Shown: positions 49,505 through 61,500 of the stretch, one piece after another
Layout of the letters: each line of letters opens with the position of its first letter
How positions within the stretch are numbered: the first letter of the stretch is position 1
Origin: Odobenus rosmarus divergens
Taxonomy: Eukaryota; Chordata; Mammalia; Carnivora; Odobenidae
Direction of reading: 5' to 3'
Assembly (NCBI RefSeq): GCF_000321225.1
Contig: NW_004451010.1
Span: forward strand, 2,131,161 to 2,195,160
DNA: 64,000 bases
Notes under the pieces: generated by a model
The model's input: the letters and a program-made list of their open reading frames with translations, nothing else
Told to the model about the DNA's origin: nothing
Databases searched by the model: none
Made by a program: the position numbers and the translations under genes

Positions 49505-52500
49505 GGGGGAAGGCAGTTAATTTAAGGGGACTGAGAAGGAGCAGCCAGTGAGGCATGAAAAACCATGAGAACTGGGTGTCTCTGAAGCCAAATTAGGAAA
49601 TTATTTTAAGGACAGAGTGATCAGTGGAGTCGGATGTGGCTGCTAGGAGCTGTATGATGAGCAGGAAGACCTGACTGCTGTTTTGGCAATGTGGAAGTTA
49701 GTAGTTACCTAATCATAACAATTCTGGGGAATGGTAGGGAGTAAAACTTGAGTGGAGTTAGTTCCAAGGGATGAAAGGCACAGAGAAAAAAAGCCCAGCC
49801 AGCACAGGCACTTTTTCAAGGAGTTTTGCTCTAGAGGAAAGGGAAAATACGGTAGCTGAGAGCGACGTGGGTTAATGACAAGGTTTTGTTTGTTTTGTTT
49901 TTAAGATGAAGATATTTGCAGTTGTTTGTGTGCTGATGAAAATGATCTAGAAGACAGGATTGGCACAGGCAAGAGAGGTGATAGAAAATCCTTGTGTAAG
50001 TAAGCTGGGACAGTTTGTCCTAACCAGGAGCATTTGTTCTAGCAGGAGGGAAGGCAGGGTCTGGCATCGTGGAGGGAAGGTGTAAAGGTCTTCTTCTGAT
50101 GGGGTGGGGCTTTTAGGGATTGAAGGAGACAGTAAAATGTATGTGATAGTCATCTTGGACAGGAGAGGGGGGTGGCCAGCAGCCTGAGCATCCCGTCAAG
50201 TGCATTGCAACATCATTTTGGAGGAGGTATATTATTTTAGTAGCTTTAATGAAGTTGTATTCCTTCAGGAATGCAAGCTATCATTTCCTCTCCTAAGATT
50301 TATTGCTAATAAGCTGAAAGTTGACACTGATCAAATGATGACTTTTAAAGTATATACTTTTATCTGAGTGAGGTGAACTCACAATTTTGCATTAACACAT
50401 TCAACAAATAATTACTTGGTGCTCTGCCACGTGCCAAACACCAGGCTGCCATCAAGGAGGGTATAGCAAAGCTGGGACAGAGGTAGACTGAAAACATACT
50501 ATAAGTCCTGAATACATGTTTGCCAAGTCACTGACTGTGGCCTTGATTGATTAAAATAAGGACTTCTTATTAGAATTGGAACCCTAAATTTCCTCAAGTC
50601 CATGTACTTTTTGTCATCTAGAAGGTGGAAGACTGTAGGTAAGTTGCTAATTAAAATAAAATAGTCCAGAAGCAGATTAAAGTGTTTATAAGACATACAT
50701 GATAAATGTGACATTTTAAAGCAGTGGAGAAAAAGATAATTTTCCCCCTAAATGATACTAAAGCAATTGGCTACCTATTTGTAAGAAAATTAAGTTGGAG
50801 TTTTATCTCTCGCTATATGCAAAAATAAATTCCAGGTGGATTATAGCTTTATATGTAAAAAAAGAAAATATTAAAAGTTTAAAAGGAAAGGATATGTTTG
50901 TAATCTTAGAATGGGGGAAACCACTTCTTAAGAAAGACCTCAAACCCAGAAGACTTAAAAGAAAATATTGACAGATTTGATTACTTGAAAACTTTAAAAC
51001 AAATTAAAAAGCAACAGCTGTGAAGAGAATGGGGGGAGGGGTATTGAGGAAGATAGATATTTGCCACACATAAAACACAAAGTAACACCAATAAACCAAA
51101 ACCTCCTACAAATCAACCAGCAAAAGACAAACTATCCTATAAATATTAATAAATAAAATGGCAAAGTACATAAAAGGGCCATGAAAAGACAATTTATGGA
51201 TATTCAAATAGCTAATTAACATGTAAATAGATCCTGGCCTCACTAATGATGAAAGAAAAGCAAGTAAAAACCGTCATATTGGCAAAAATTAATAAGCGAT
51301 AATATCAGTGATGGAAATAGTATGGATAAAAGAGCCTTTGCTATACTGTTAGAGGGAGAATACATTGGTACAACTCTTTAGAACAGTGATTTGCAGTATC
51401 TATTAACATGACAAATGTTCATAACCTTATGACTCAGCAAAATTACTTTCAGCATTCTATCCTACAGAACAATTGTCTGAGTATATGATAGATTGACATA
51501 CATGAGCATTCACTGCCGTGGTATTTGTGAAAGCAAAACATCTGAAGCAGCCTAAATGCCTTATCAATAGATTGATGATTAAATAAATTATAGTGCATCC
51601 ACATTATTCAGTTGCATTAAATTGAATACTATGCTGGAATCATAGATCTTAACCTGAGAGCACAGGATTATGACTTGTAACATATGAAATAAGCATACAT
51701 TAGTAAAATTAGCCAAACTTCACTAATCATGAGTGAAGGATACAATCAGTAAGCCATCACCAGGAGGCCATGAGCACATCAACTCTTGGGTGACCCTTTT
51801 CAAATGTCCAGAGGCATTCTGGGTTCAGAGTGATAAGTGCCAACTATGTGTGGATCACCTTAGTACGGCAGGAGCCTTCCAGATTTGGGTGGCCTTCATT
51901 TTCCTTCTCCATTAGTCACCCATGTAGTCTTTGTCACTAACTTCCATTCTCTAGCCAGCTGAAATAAAAAGATTGATTGGCTATGATTGTGGTCTGATAG
52001 AACTCTCTACAAAGATGGCCATATTCTTTATTTGTGATGTCCAATACAGTGGTCACTAGACACATGTGGCCACTGAGTGAGCATTTGAAATGTGGCTATT
52101 GTGACTGAGGAACTAAACTTTTAATTTTCATTAATTTAAATTTCAAAAGCCAAATATGTCTAGTGGCTACTGTAGTTGACAGTGTGGAGTTAGGCAGACC
52201 AGGGGTGGCCTTCTAAATATGTTCTTAGGTAAGAACTTTCTCATTTATCTTCTCGCTGGAAAACTTCATTAGAGGGTTTGCAAGAATGTCCAGTAAGGTC
52301 ATCATTGCCATGGGCATTGAAGGCATCGAAGAAGCGATGCCTCTGTCAACTTTATCCCTTCTATATGCCAGCCAAAAAGGAGAGCAAGATAGTAAATTAA
52401 ACAAACATGTCATGTCGTACAATAATATGTATTGTCCCATTTTAAATGACTTATGTGTATATACTATTTTATTAAAATACTATTTTATTAAATACTACCT

Positions 52501-55500
52501 ATTAAAATACTATTATTAAAAAATTAAAAATGACTTATGTGTATGTACTATTCAAAAAATTTTTTTTTTTAATTTTTGCAAATTAGGTACCAAGTTGTTA
52601 AGATGTTGTTTTTCTATAGGGTAGGTAGACTTACTGAGCCAGGGAAATGAAAGTGGTGACATTTGGTGTCATTTTTCTTTTTGTTTTTGTATATTTCTCT
52701 ATATTTTTTTCATGTTAAAATAATCTTTTTAAAAATGGCAGAATGACAGGGAGACACAGGCATTCCTGTGAAGCCTGTCTGGACTCCCCGCCCCTCCAAT
52801 CAGATGTTAACTTTCCTTATTCTAAATCCTCTTGGTATTTTGTACTTATTTGTACTTATGATCTGCCTTGAGAGGTTTTTGTACTAATTTTTTTCCACTT
52901 CTCTAAAAGCCAGGGGCTTGTCTTACTTTGTAGTCACCTGTAAGAGGATTTCTATAAACATTTATTAAGTTGATTCAATTCTAGACTCTTTTATGAACTC
53001 TGTCAATGGCAGGCCAGCTTCTTTCTGCTTCCATTTTTCTTCACTAGTGATGTGTGTTTATTTGAACAGCAACAACAAATTAAGACACCGTCATTCTGGT
53101 TTTTTACATGCGGTTTGAGAAGGTCTGATGAACACTCTATGGGATGATCAGATGATGTGTGTGCATAGTTATATTTGTGAATTGGAAGAAACTGTTTCAT
53201 GTTTTAGGCTTGTTATGCTTCAATTTGGTTTATAAATTTTGAGTAAAATTAAACAATTGCTTATAAATTTACTTGCAAGTACTTTTGCCAGTATCTATTT
53301 CTCCTCTACTGATTTACTCTAAGAATATTTGGAGTGAGTTATGTTTGTGTAATCCTTTCCTCCACATCTCCATGTTTATCCTACACTGTTACGTTATAGG
53401 AATAGAAGCACCAGTGTGAGGGGGCATGGTGTTTAGTACAACTTATATACCTAGTTACCTTTTCTTTTAGCCCTTTTGTTGCTTCTTCCATTTTGGCATA
53501 AACCAAAAGTACTATATATCCTCTGTCTTTGTAAAAATTAGTAGTAAGACATCCCATCTTCGATACAAAGCTTGTTAAGTTCCCATAGTTTATACTACCC
53601 ACGCAATTAAGTAAAACTTCTACATAGGTAATTTAATAGACAGTTCGATTTTTGGCAGAAATATCTGTAGCTTGAATTTTGACTCTCTAAGCAGTAAGGG
53701 CTGATCTTAACTAGAGCAAGTTTATCCTGCGAAGTTGCGCACTTTCCCCGAGGCCCTGAAAGCTGGCTCAGGGATGGTAGGCTGGGCTACGATGAGAAAG
53801 GGAAAGCCCAGAATTTACACACTTGCAACTTATTTGTGGCGATTTTCTTGCTGTGGTTATGATCACTGCATTTCCTTTTCTTCCCTCAACCATTTTGTTC
53901 TTTAAGACCATCTTCCAAAACAGACTCTAATTTCTCAGATATATGGTAGAAGGTGGGACGCTCCTAGGAGAAGGAACAGAAGGCAGCTTTCAGCAGCATT
54001 CATTGTGCGATGGCATTCCTCCCCTTACTTAAGCAAAGGTCAGTGAAGAGCTCTCACCCATGAGTAATCATCTGAATAATAAGGAAATGAATTTCTGGAA
54101 AACTTTCCCGTTATGTAAAATTAACACCGCCAAGTTTATAGGTTCTTTCACCCATGCTCACAAAAAGAAGCATAACAAATACACACATCATGAATGCAAA
54201 TCATCAGGCCAGCCAGTAGTAGAAGTCTTGAGCTCTGACATAAACAAAGAGTTTTTAATTGGGAGTTTTTTTTTTTTTTTTTTTTTTTTTTATTTTGTTT
54301 GTTTAATCAGTAGCAGTAGAATGAATTAAGTGAAATACTTAAAATTTAGCCCAAATAGGATAAGTATAGAGATATATTGTGAAAATAATCATTGAGACAA
54401 AGTTAAATATGTTTGTCTGATTTCTATATGTGTATATATATTATGTCATAATATATATAAATATTTTTTTCTCTACCTGTTCCCAGTCTTGTTTATTTCA
54501 GATGAAATCAGAGGTAAAGTGGGATCAGAGAATGACTGACTGAAATATTTTTTCTTGCAACATGACAGCCAATATAATAATGAGTTGAAAAGTGCATTGA
54601 AAAAACTTTTTAAAAGCTATATATGTTTATATGTTAATATTAAATAGTGCAAAGAGGTACTAGACTTGTAGTCACATGGATTTGAGTTCACTACTGCCTC
54701 TGCCATTTACTTGGGGCAGGTAACTTCTCAGAACTTCTTTGAGATTCGTAATATTAAGTATTGGAGTGTTCTTGTGAAGAAGTGACACATCATATGGGAG
54801 GGTACTCTTGCCCTGGAAGGTACGAAATGCAGGATTTCTTACCTACTAAGGCTAGGTAAAGCTGAATTTATAAATTAGGCACAGTAAGAGATTAACAACA
54901 ATAACTGATAATGAAATAGAACAATTATAACAATATGTGGTAATAAAAGTTATGAAAATATGGGTCTCTCTCAAAATATCATCTTGTACTGTACTCACCC
55001 TTCTTCTTCGTGTGTTGATGTGAGATGATTAAATGCCCACATGATGAGATGAAGTGAAGCAAAGGATGCAGCATTAGGAGGTGACTGTTGATCTTCTGAC
55101 AATAGGTCAGGAGGATCATTTACTTCTGGACAGTGGTTGACCTCGGGTAACTGAAACCGTAGAAGGTGAATCTGCAGAGAAGGGGAGGATACTGTACTAA
55201 GAATTCTTCATATGTAGAATTATTTTATGTAGGATATGTAGAAATGAAGTATAAAAAATTGTTTGTTGGGTTGTAATATATTAACCATTTATTTGACTAT
55301 CTCTGTGCTATTGCTTATTATAAAGCCAAAACAGCATCCAAGAAAACAGAAAGAAACCTAGAATGTGGGTCAGGTGTGGAATGTAGAATTAGATATTATA
55401 AAAAGTTACATATTTAGAAGGCCAAAGACCTAACTAATTTACTAATTAGTTAGTCTAATCTAGATGTGGATTAGTCAGATCTATCCTTCTTTTGGCTGGG

Positions 55501-58500
55501 ATGATAGTAATCATTGGAAGGCTGTGTCAGTTCAGTCTCCTGGTGAGCAGACATAAGATAGAATTAGAAGTGAAAGAGATTTATAAAAGAAAACACCCAA
55601 GAAAGATAAAAGAGAGAGGGAGAGTTCAAGTGGATAGGAAGAGCCTTTAGACTGCAATTTGGGTCTGACAGTGGTGAAGGGAGGGCAGGAAGGTTGGGGA
55701 GGAAGGTCAGACTAGTGAAGTTCTGAGAGGGCCGCCTTGTAGGGCTGATGGGGCGCCAGATCAAAGGTTGCCTGCTAGAGGGATCATGCTAGGTGAAAAG
55801 AAGCCCTCTCTGGTCTCCCATCCATGCTCAATCCTTTGGTTGGGAGCAGAGGAGAGCGTAAGCTTGAATGTTGCAGTGGATCCTGAATGAGGAGGCTGTC
55901 AGTTAGTTAACTGCACTCTTGAAAGCAGGGTGAGTCAAATGGCATGCCACAAAGGCTGTATGTGATATAATTTAACTTGACAAACATTTATTGGTTGCCA
56001 TTTTGTGCAAGAACTATGCTAAGCACATTGGAGATTTTGGGAGTTGTTCATTCATTCATTTAGTTATTTGCTCATTCTAACTTGCATTCAACAATATTAA
56101 TTGGAGGATTACCATGTCTCAAGCACTATTCTAGGTGCGGAATGCCTAAAACTCTCATTGAAATCTCTTAATTCCATTTATAGACCATTGTTGAAATATG
56201 TATCTCCCTTTTTCTGTTCCAGGATCAAAGCATTTGCTGGTTGCTCATTAAAATGTTATAAAACTCTAAGATTAGAACCCCCACACACAAACTCTTTCAC
56301 ATGCCCTATTTCAAATTTTCCTTAATGGATGTAAACTTTAAAGGTCAAGGATGAGGGAATTAAATACTGAAAAGAATCCTCACCAGGTGAAAATGGAAAC
56401 AGCTAATCTTATTTAATATCATGTTGTGGTAACTCTACACTTGCATAATTTAGCTTTCTGCCAAGAATGCAGCCGCTTTATATAATTTATAAGGAATAGA
56501 TGTGAAGTATGAAAACACTGCAGTGTTGGTGGACTGTGAAGAATGCCGAATTTGCTGAGAAGCTTATTCTCTGATGTGATACCTAGGCATAAACTAAGAT
56601 TGGAGGATGAAGAGAAATACATAGTGATATTAAGCTTCTACTATATTTGCATTTATTTGGGGGTTCTAAGAGATCTTTGTTGATCAAGTGTTTCTTCTCT
56701 AAATAGCCATTTCTTTTTAATACCTCCTGTAGTTGCTTCTGCATGCATTTTGATGTTATTATTTTCCATCTCTTTTTCATTTGGGCTGACGTAGATGCTG
56801 TACAGAGTGTTCATTCTGCATCAGCAAAAACGCCTGTACCCTGTAGCCATGGCTGCTGCACACATCATTAGTACATGCAGTGCTTTCAATGTTATTTCTA
56901 AACCTCCCTCACCTCATGCCATTATTTTAATTTAGAACCAACTGTTCAGCCATATGGAGCAGTTTGTCATTCAACATCTGTATGTTCTTGCAAAATACGA
57001 ATTTGTGTACTTTATGCCTTCAAATGTGCTCTATTTCATATGGAAAAGACAAATCTTTTCATTTTATTCATGTTTTCATTGACTGAATCTCCCATTTATT
57101 TTTTTCCCTTGGAGAGCTTAATGTTGGATCAGGATGCTTTTAAAAGTCACAATGTCAGGAAATGGATACCTGTGTTCTATAACTTAGCCTCACTTGAGTC
57201 CACAGATAAATACAAAGGGCACCTTGCTGACCATTTGTTTTTGTGTTTCACAAATTAGTCATCTTCCATCCATTTTGTTCTAACCCCAAAGCACCCAGAT
57301 ACCCAAAATAGCATTACAAATGAACGAGCATTAATTCACCTCTTTCCAGTCTGATTTCTTGCCTGTCTGCTCTCTGCTTTACCAAAATTATTCAGTGGAT
57401 GTTTTGCTAAAGGTGCAGTCAGTGTCCCCCCATCTGTATAGCCTTTTAAGCAGATTAGACCCTTTGCCCTGGCCCTGATGGAGGGGGTGCCTGGTGACCC
57501 CACCCATTTTCCCAAGTATTACTTGACTAGAGGCGAATCTGAATCTAAGAAGTGACAATTTGATTCTTTTCTAGGGTTTGCTGTTGACACCTGGATAGAT
57601 CAAATGAATTGTGAGGCAGTGTTGGGTAGTGCTTAGGAGCAGAGAGGTCTACACAGCTGTCCATTTACCAGCTGTGTAATCTTGGCAAAGTTGCTTATCT
57701 GCTCCATACCTGAGCTTTCTCATCCATAAAATGAGATCCAAAAATGCCCTCAAAACCAAAAAATTTTCATAACCACTAGGCAGCACAACTTAACTTACCT
57801 GAATTCATTTGGTGACAATGACCTGACAGGAAGTTATGTGTTATTTTTGCCTTGTCTCTTGGTTTTCATATTCACATATTTTCTTGCGGAAATAGTAATG
57901 TGTATGATTATGGAGTCTAGCCTCAAGATCTTTTGAAAGGGAACTGTGGACCAATTTGTATCTACCTTATGTTTTTGTTCTGAGGATTACATGAATTGCT
58001 ATATGTAAAAGTGTTTAGAACAGTCCCTGGTCCATAGTGAGGTCCGTAGTAAGCCCTCAATAAATGTTAGCTCTGATTTTTACCTTGGATGCATAGTTTT
58101 CACTTTGCTGCAAGGAAGAGTTTCACTAAAATAAACACCTGCTGAGCCTTGGGGACATGATAAGTTTTTTACCAAGATGGGCATAATACCTCTCTTTATG
58201 TGGATAACAGTCTAATATTAAATAGGAAGTTAAAATAAAGCAAGCTAATTATTAATAGGGAGGAACGGGGGCTGAAGGGATCATGGGTCTGTGGCAGGGA
58301 AAGGTCTCCCTGTATAGGTTTGCCAGGTGAATAGATAAGGGAAGACACTCCCAAGCAGAGGAAGGAGTGTATGTGAATACTCAGAGGGGAAACGAGGGAG
58401 TCAGGTTCTAGTACCCTTGGTTTGCATGCCCTCATGCCCTCCAAATTATAGGTCTCTCTAACCCTTTCCTTTCCCCAGGACCAGGGAGCTTGCCTCCTTT

Positions 58501-61500
58501 AAAATTGAAAGCAAAGAGAAGCAAAGGAGAATGTATGTTCCCCATGAGCTGCTCAGGAAGAGAAGGGGCAGGTTCCTGGGTTGCCTAGACCATGCTAGTC
58601 TCACAATTCTGGAAGATCACTCAGGCAGAGATGCTTGTGTTGCAAGAGTCCTAGAATATTTTATTATCTCTCCATGTTGGAGGAAACATCAGGAGTAGAG
58701 CAGAAGCATTCTCCACCCCTAACTCCCTGGCTGCTTTCAGAAGTTGCTTTTGTCATGTGTGGGTGGGCTAGAATATTACACCATCATGGTTTTAAAATTC
58801 CCTCTAAACTAAGAATAAAACATGTACAGAGTAGTGGCCAAGAGAGTCTCCACTAAGTAAAGTACCTGGTATAGTGCTTAGTATAGAGCAGGCAGGCAAT
58901 AACACATTAGTTGCCCTTCTCTTTGGTTCTTATGCATCATATACATTTTACCATAAAATGTATTCAAAAGAAACTAATAAACTAATAGAGTTAAACTAAT
59001 AGATTAAATGAAAATTGTGAAAAATAAAAGGTATGCATTCAGGCCCAAGAGGCATATCAGTATTATTGTGAATAATTCATATTAAAGTTTAAAAAAAAAT
59101 CCTTCTTACTGTTGAAGAATTTGTTATCTGTAGTAACAAGCTCTTCCAGGACAATTTTTTTCCCAAGCAGCTTTATTGCAGATTGCATTCTCTCTCCTTC
59201 TCTGCCCCCTCATCTGAGATGCCCCTGACCTGCTGTGGGGGTTGCAGTACTGTTCCCACTTCATGGTGAAGGAAGCGGCAACAGGAAGGGAAGGCCCGAG
59301 GCTGCTCACACCATTTCTCATGAGAAGCTGGAGTTGACATTCTTCTCTAAATAAAATGATATTTTGAAAATTATTTACTGAACTGATTTTAAACAGATGT
59401 TTATTCTACATTTGCCTTATCAGAAATAACTAGTATCACTTTTTAAAATATGGCTGTTAAATAGAGACAAATTAAATTCTTCTTTTATCTGCTTCCAATT
59501 CTCTATACATTTGTCCCAATTGAGAGAAATCTGTCTTCCTTCAGCCTTTATATTTGCAAGCTTCCTTCTCTCCTCACCACTCACTCACATATTTATAGGC
59601 AGTTCCTTCAGTTAGGTACATAAAATAAAAAGCAAAAACCTCGGTAGAGCATACAACTGTCAGGGTTGTGAGTTCGAGCCCCATGTTGGATGTAGAGATT
59701 ACTTTAAAAAAAAAAAAAAAGAAGGTAAAAATCTACTTTGGTGAACTGAAATTTGAATAACTATATTTGTTGGTGCTGACTTTTTTTAAGAGTTTTCATT
59801 GGAAATACCTGCATTGCATGAATATTAAATACATGTGAATTGGACAAAGCCACTTTTTGTGTTTACAATTTTTTTAGAACCTCTAGGATTTCAGTTGTTC
59901 AGAATTAGATTAATCATAGTCCTTATTTCATGATAATCTCTCGTTATTGGTAAGTCTTTGGCCTGCTTTTATTTAGTGTTTTTAAAGTTAATTTTACCAT
60001 TTGTGACCCCAACATCCAAAACAAAAGTTATGTTCCTGGCAATGACCTATTATTATCTAACCAAATGACTCTCCTCCATCTCCCTGGACCTCCTCCCAAT
60101 GTCTCAGGTAGCCATTTTCTTAAATTCAGGATTCACTAGTTCCTTTTGTTCTTTATAAATTCTTATTATGTCTATGCTTCTTCCCCATTTGTATTTTAAA
60201 TTTAGTTGTTTTTACTTCTATTAAAAAGGTTTCATACTATATATAATTTCAGGTTTGCATTTTTAAAAAATTTACTATTATATTACTAGGATGCTCTGTG
60301 TTTTGTGCATTGTTGTATTTCATTCATTTTGATTACTATATAATAGTTCAAGGGAATGAGTGTACCAGTTTATTTGTTCACTCTCCCACTGAAGGACAAT
60401 TAGGTTGTTCCCAGGTGTTTGCAATTGTGAACAGCTGTTAGAACATTCTTGTACATGAGTCTTGTTTTTAACCCCTGAGTTTCTCTTAGGAATAAAATTG
60501 CTGGGTTATAGGGTATACGAATTTTTAACTTTAGGAGATAATGCCAAGCTATTTTTGAGTGACTGCACCAATTGGTACTCCCACCAATAATGTCTAAGAG
60601 ACCCTGCATAACCCTAGCTCTCCAGCATTTAGTATTGTCAGACTTTTAATTTTTGTCAGTTAAATGGCCATGAAGTGATATCTTATTATAGTTTTAATAT
60701 TTATGTCTTATATATATTGGGCAAATTTATTTCCTCTTTTGTGAAATTCCAGATCATGTATTTTTGTCCGTTTTTTTTCCCTAAGTCATTAGTGTTTGTG
60801 TTAGCAATTTATTAGGCATTTATTATGTATTTCTGATATTAATCTTTTGTTGTAGGTATATGTTTTAAATATATTTTCCCAGCTTGTAACTTGATCTTTT
60901 ATTTTTCTTAAGGTATCTTTTGATGTCCAGAAGTTCTTAATTTTAATATAATCAATCTATTAATATTTTATGGTCCATACTTTTTTATGACTTAATCTTT
61001 TTCTAACCTAAGGACTAAAAGATATTCACCAATACTTTTCACTAAGATATTTAATGGTTTATTTTTTAAGCTTAAGGCCCCAATCCCTCTAGAGTTGATT
61101 TTTGTTAATTGAGTGAGTGAGGATTCAACTTTACTTTCTTAATAAAACTTACTATTTTTCAGTCCCCATTTATTGATTTAATTTAGATTTAACTTAAATT
61201 TAAATTTTAAACCTAATCTTTTCTTACTCCAATGGTCTGACTTGCCACCTATGTCATACACTAGAGTGTCATAAATGCATGGACCTATTTCTGAGATTTT
61301 TACTCTGTGCTGTTATTGAGTGAATGAGTGTGTGTAGGTGTGTGTATGTATTTATCTTTGAATTATATATTCATCTTTGAATTTTAGACACACACTTATA
61401 CACTTAGATTTTGAAATAACTTTGGTTTTTCCACTAGGTTTTGGACATAGTAAAAACAAGTATTCGTACAATTCTTCCACGTATCTGGAAGGTACCTGAT

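Larger units (their letters stand above)
48371..61437 (+). other. TTLL7: Intron 15 (13 kb)
   Basis: The longest intron. It holds a long antisense L2 (48455-50170), an old sense L1 3' part (50720-51720), a hAT-type palindromic element (51995-52190), a T25 run (54266-54290), MIR copies, L2 ends, a tRNA-derived SINE fragment (59638-59720) and an old antisense L1 (60140-61330). The stretches 52200-54240 and 56150-57600 show no repeat I recognise. Confidence 0.85.

Noticed and set aside
59640..59700. tRNA-like B-box GAGTTCGAGCC
   Set aside because: It belongs to a SINE head with no complete cloverleaf, so it is not a tRNA gene.
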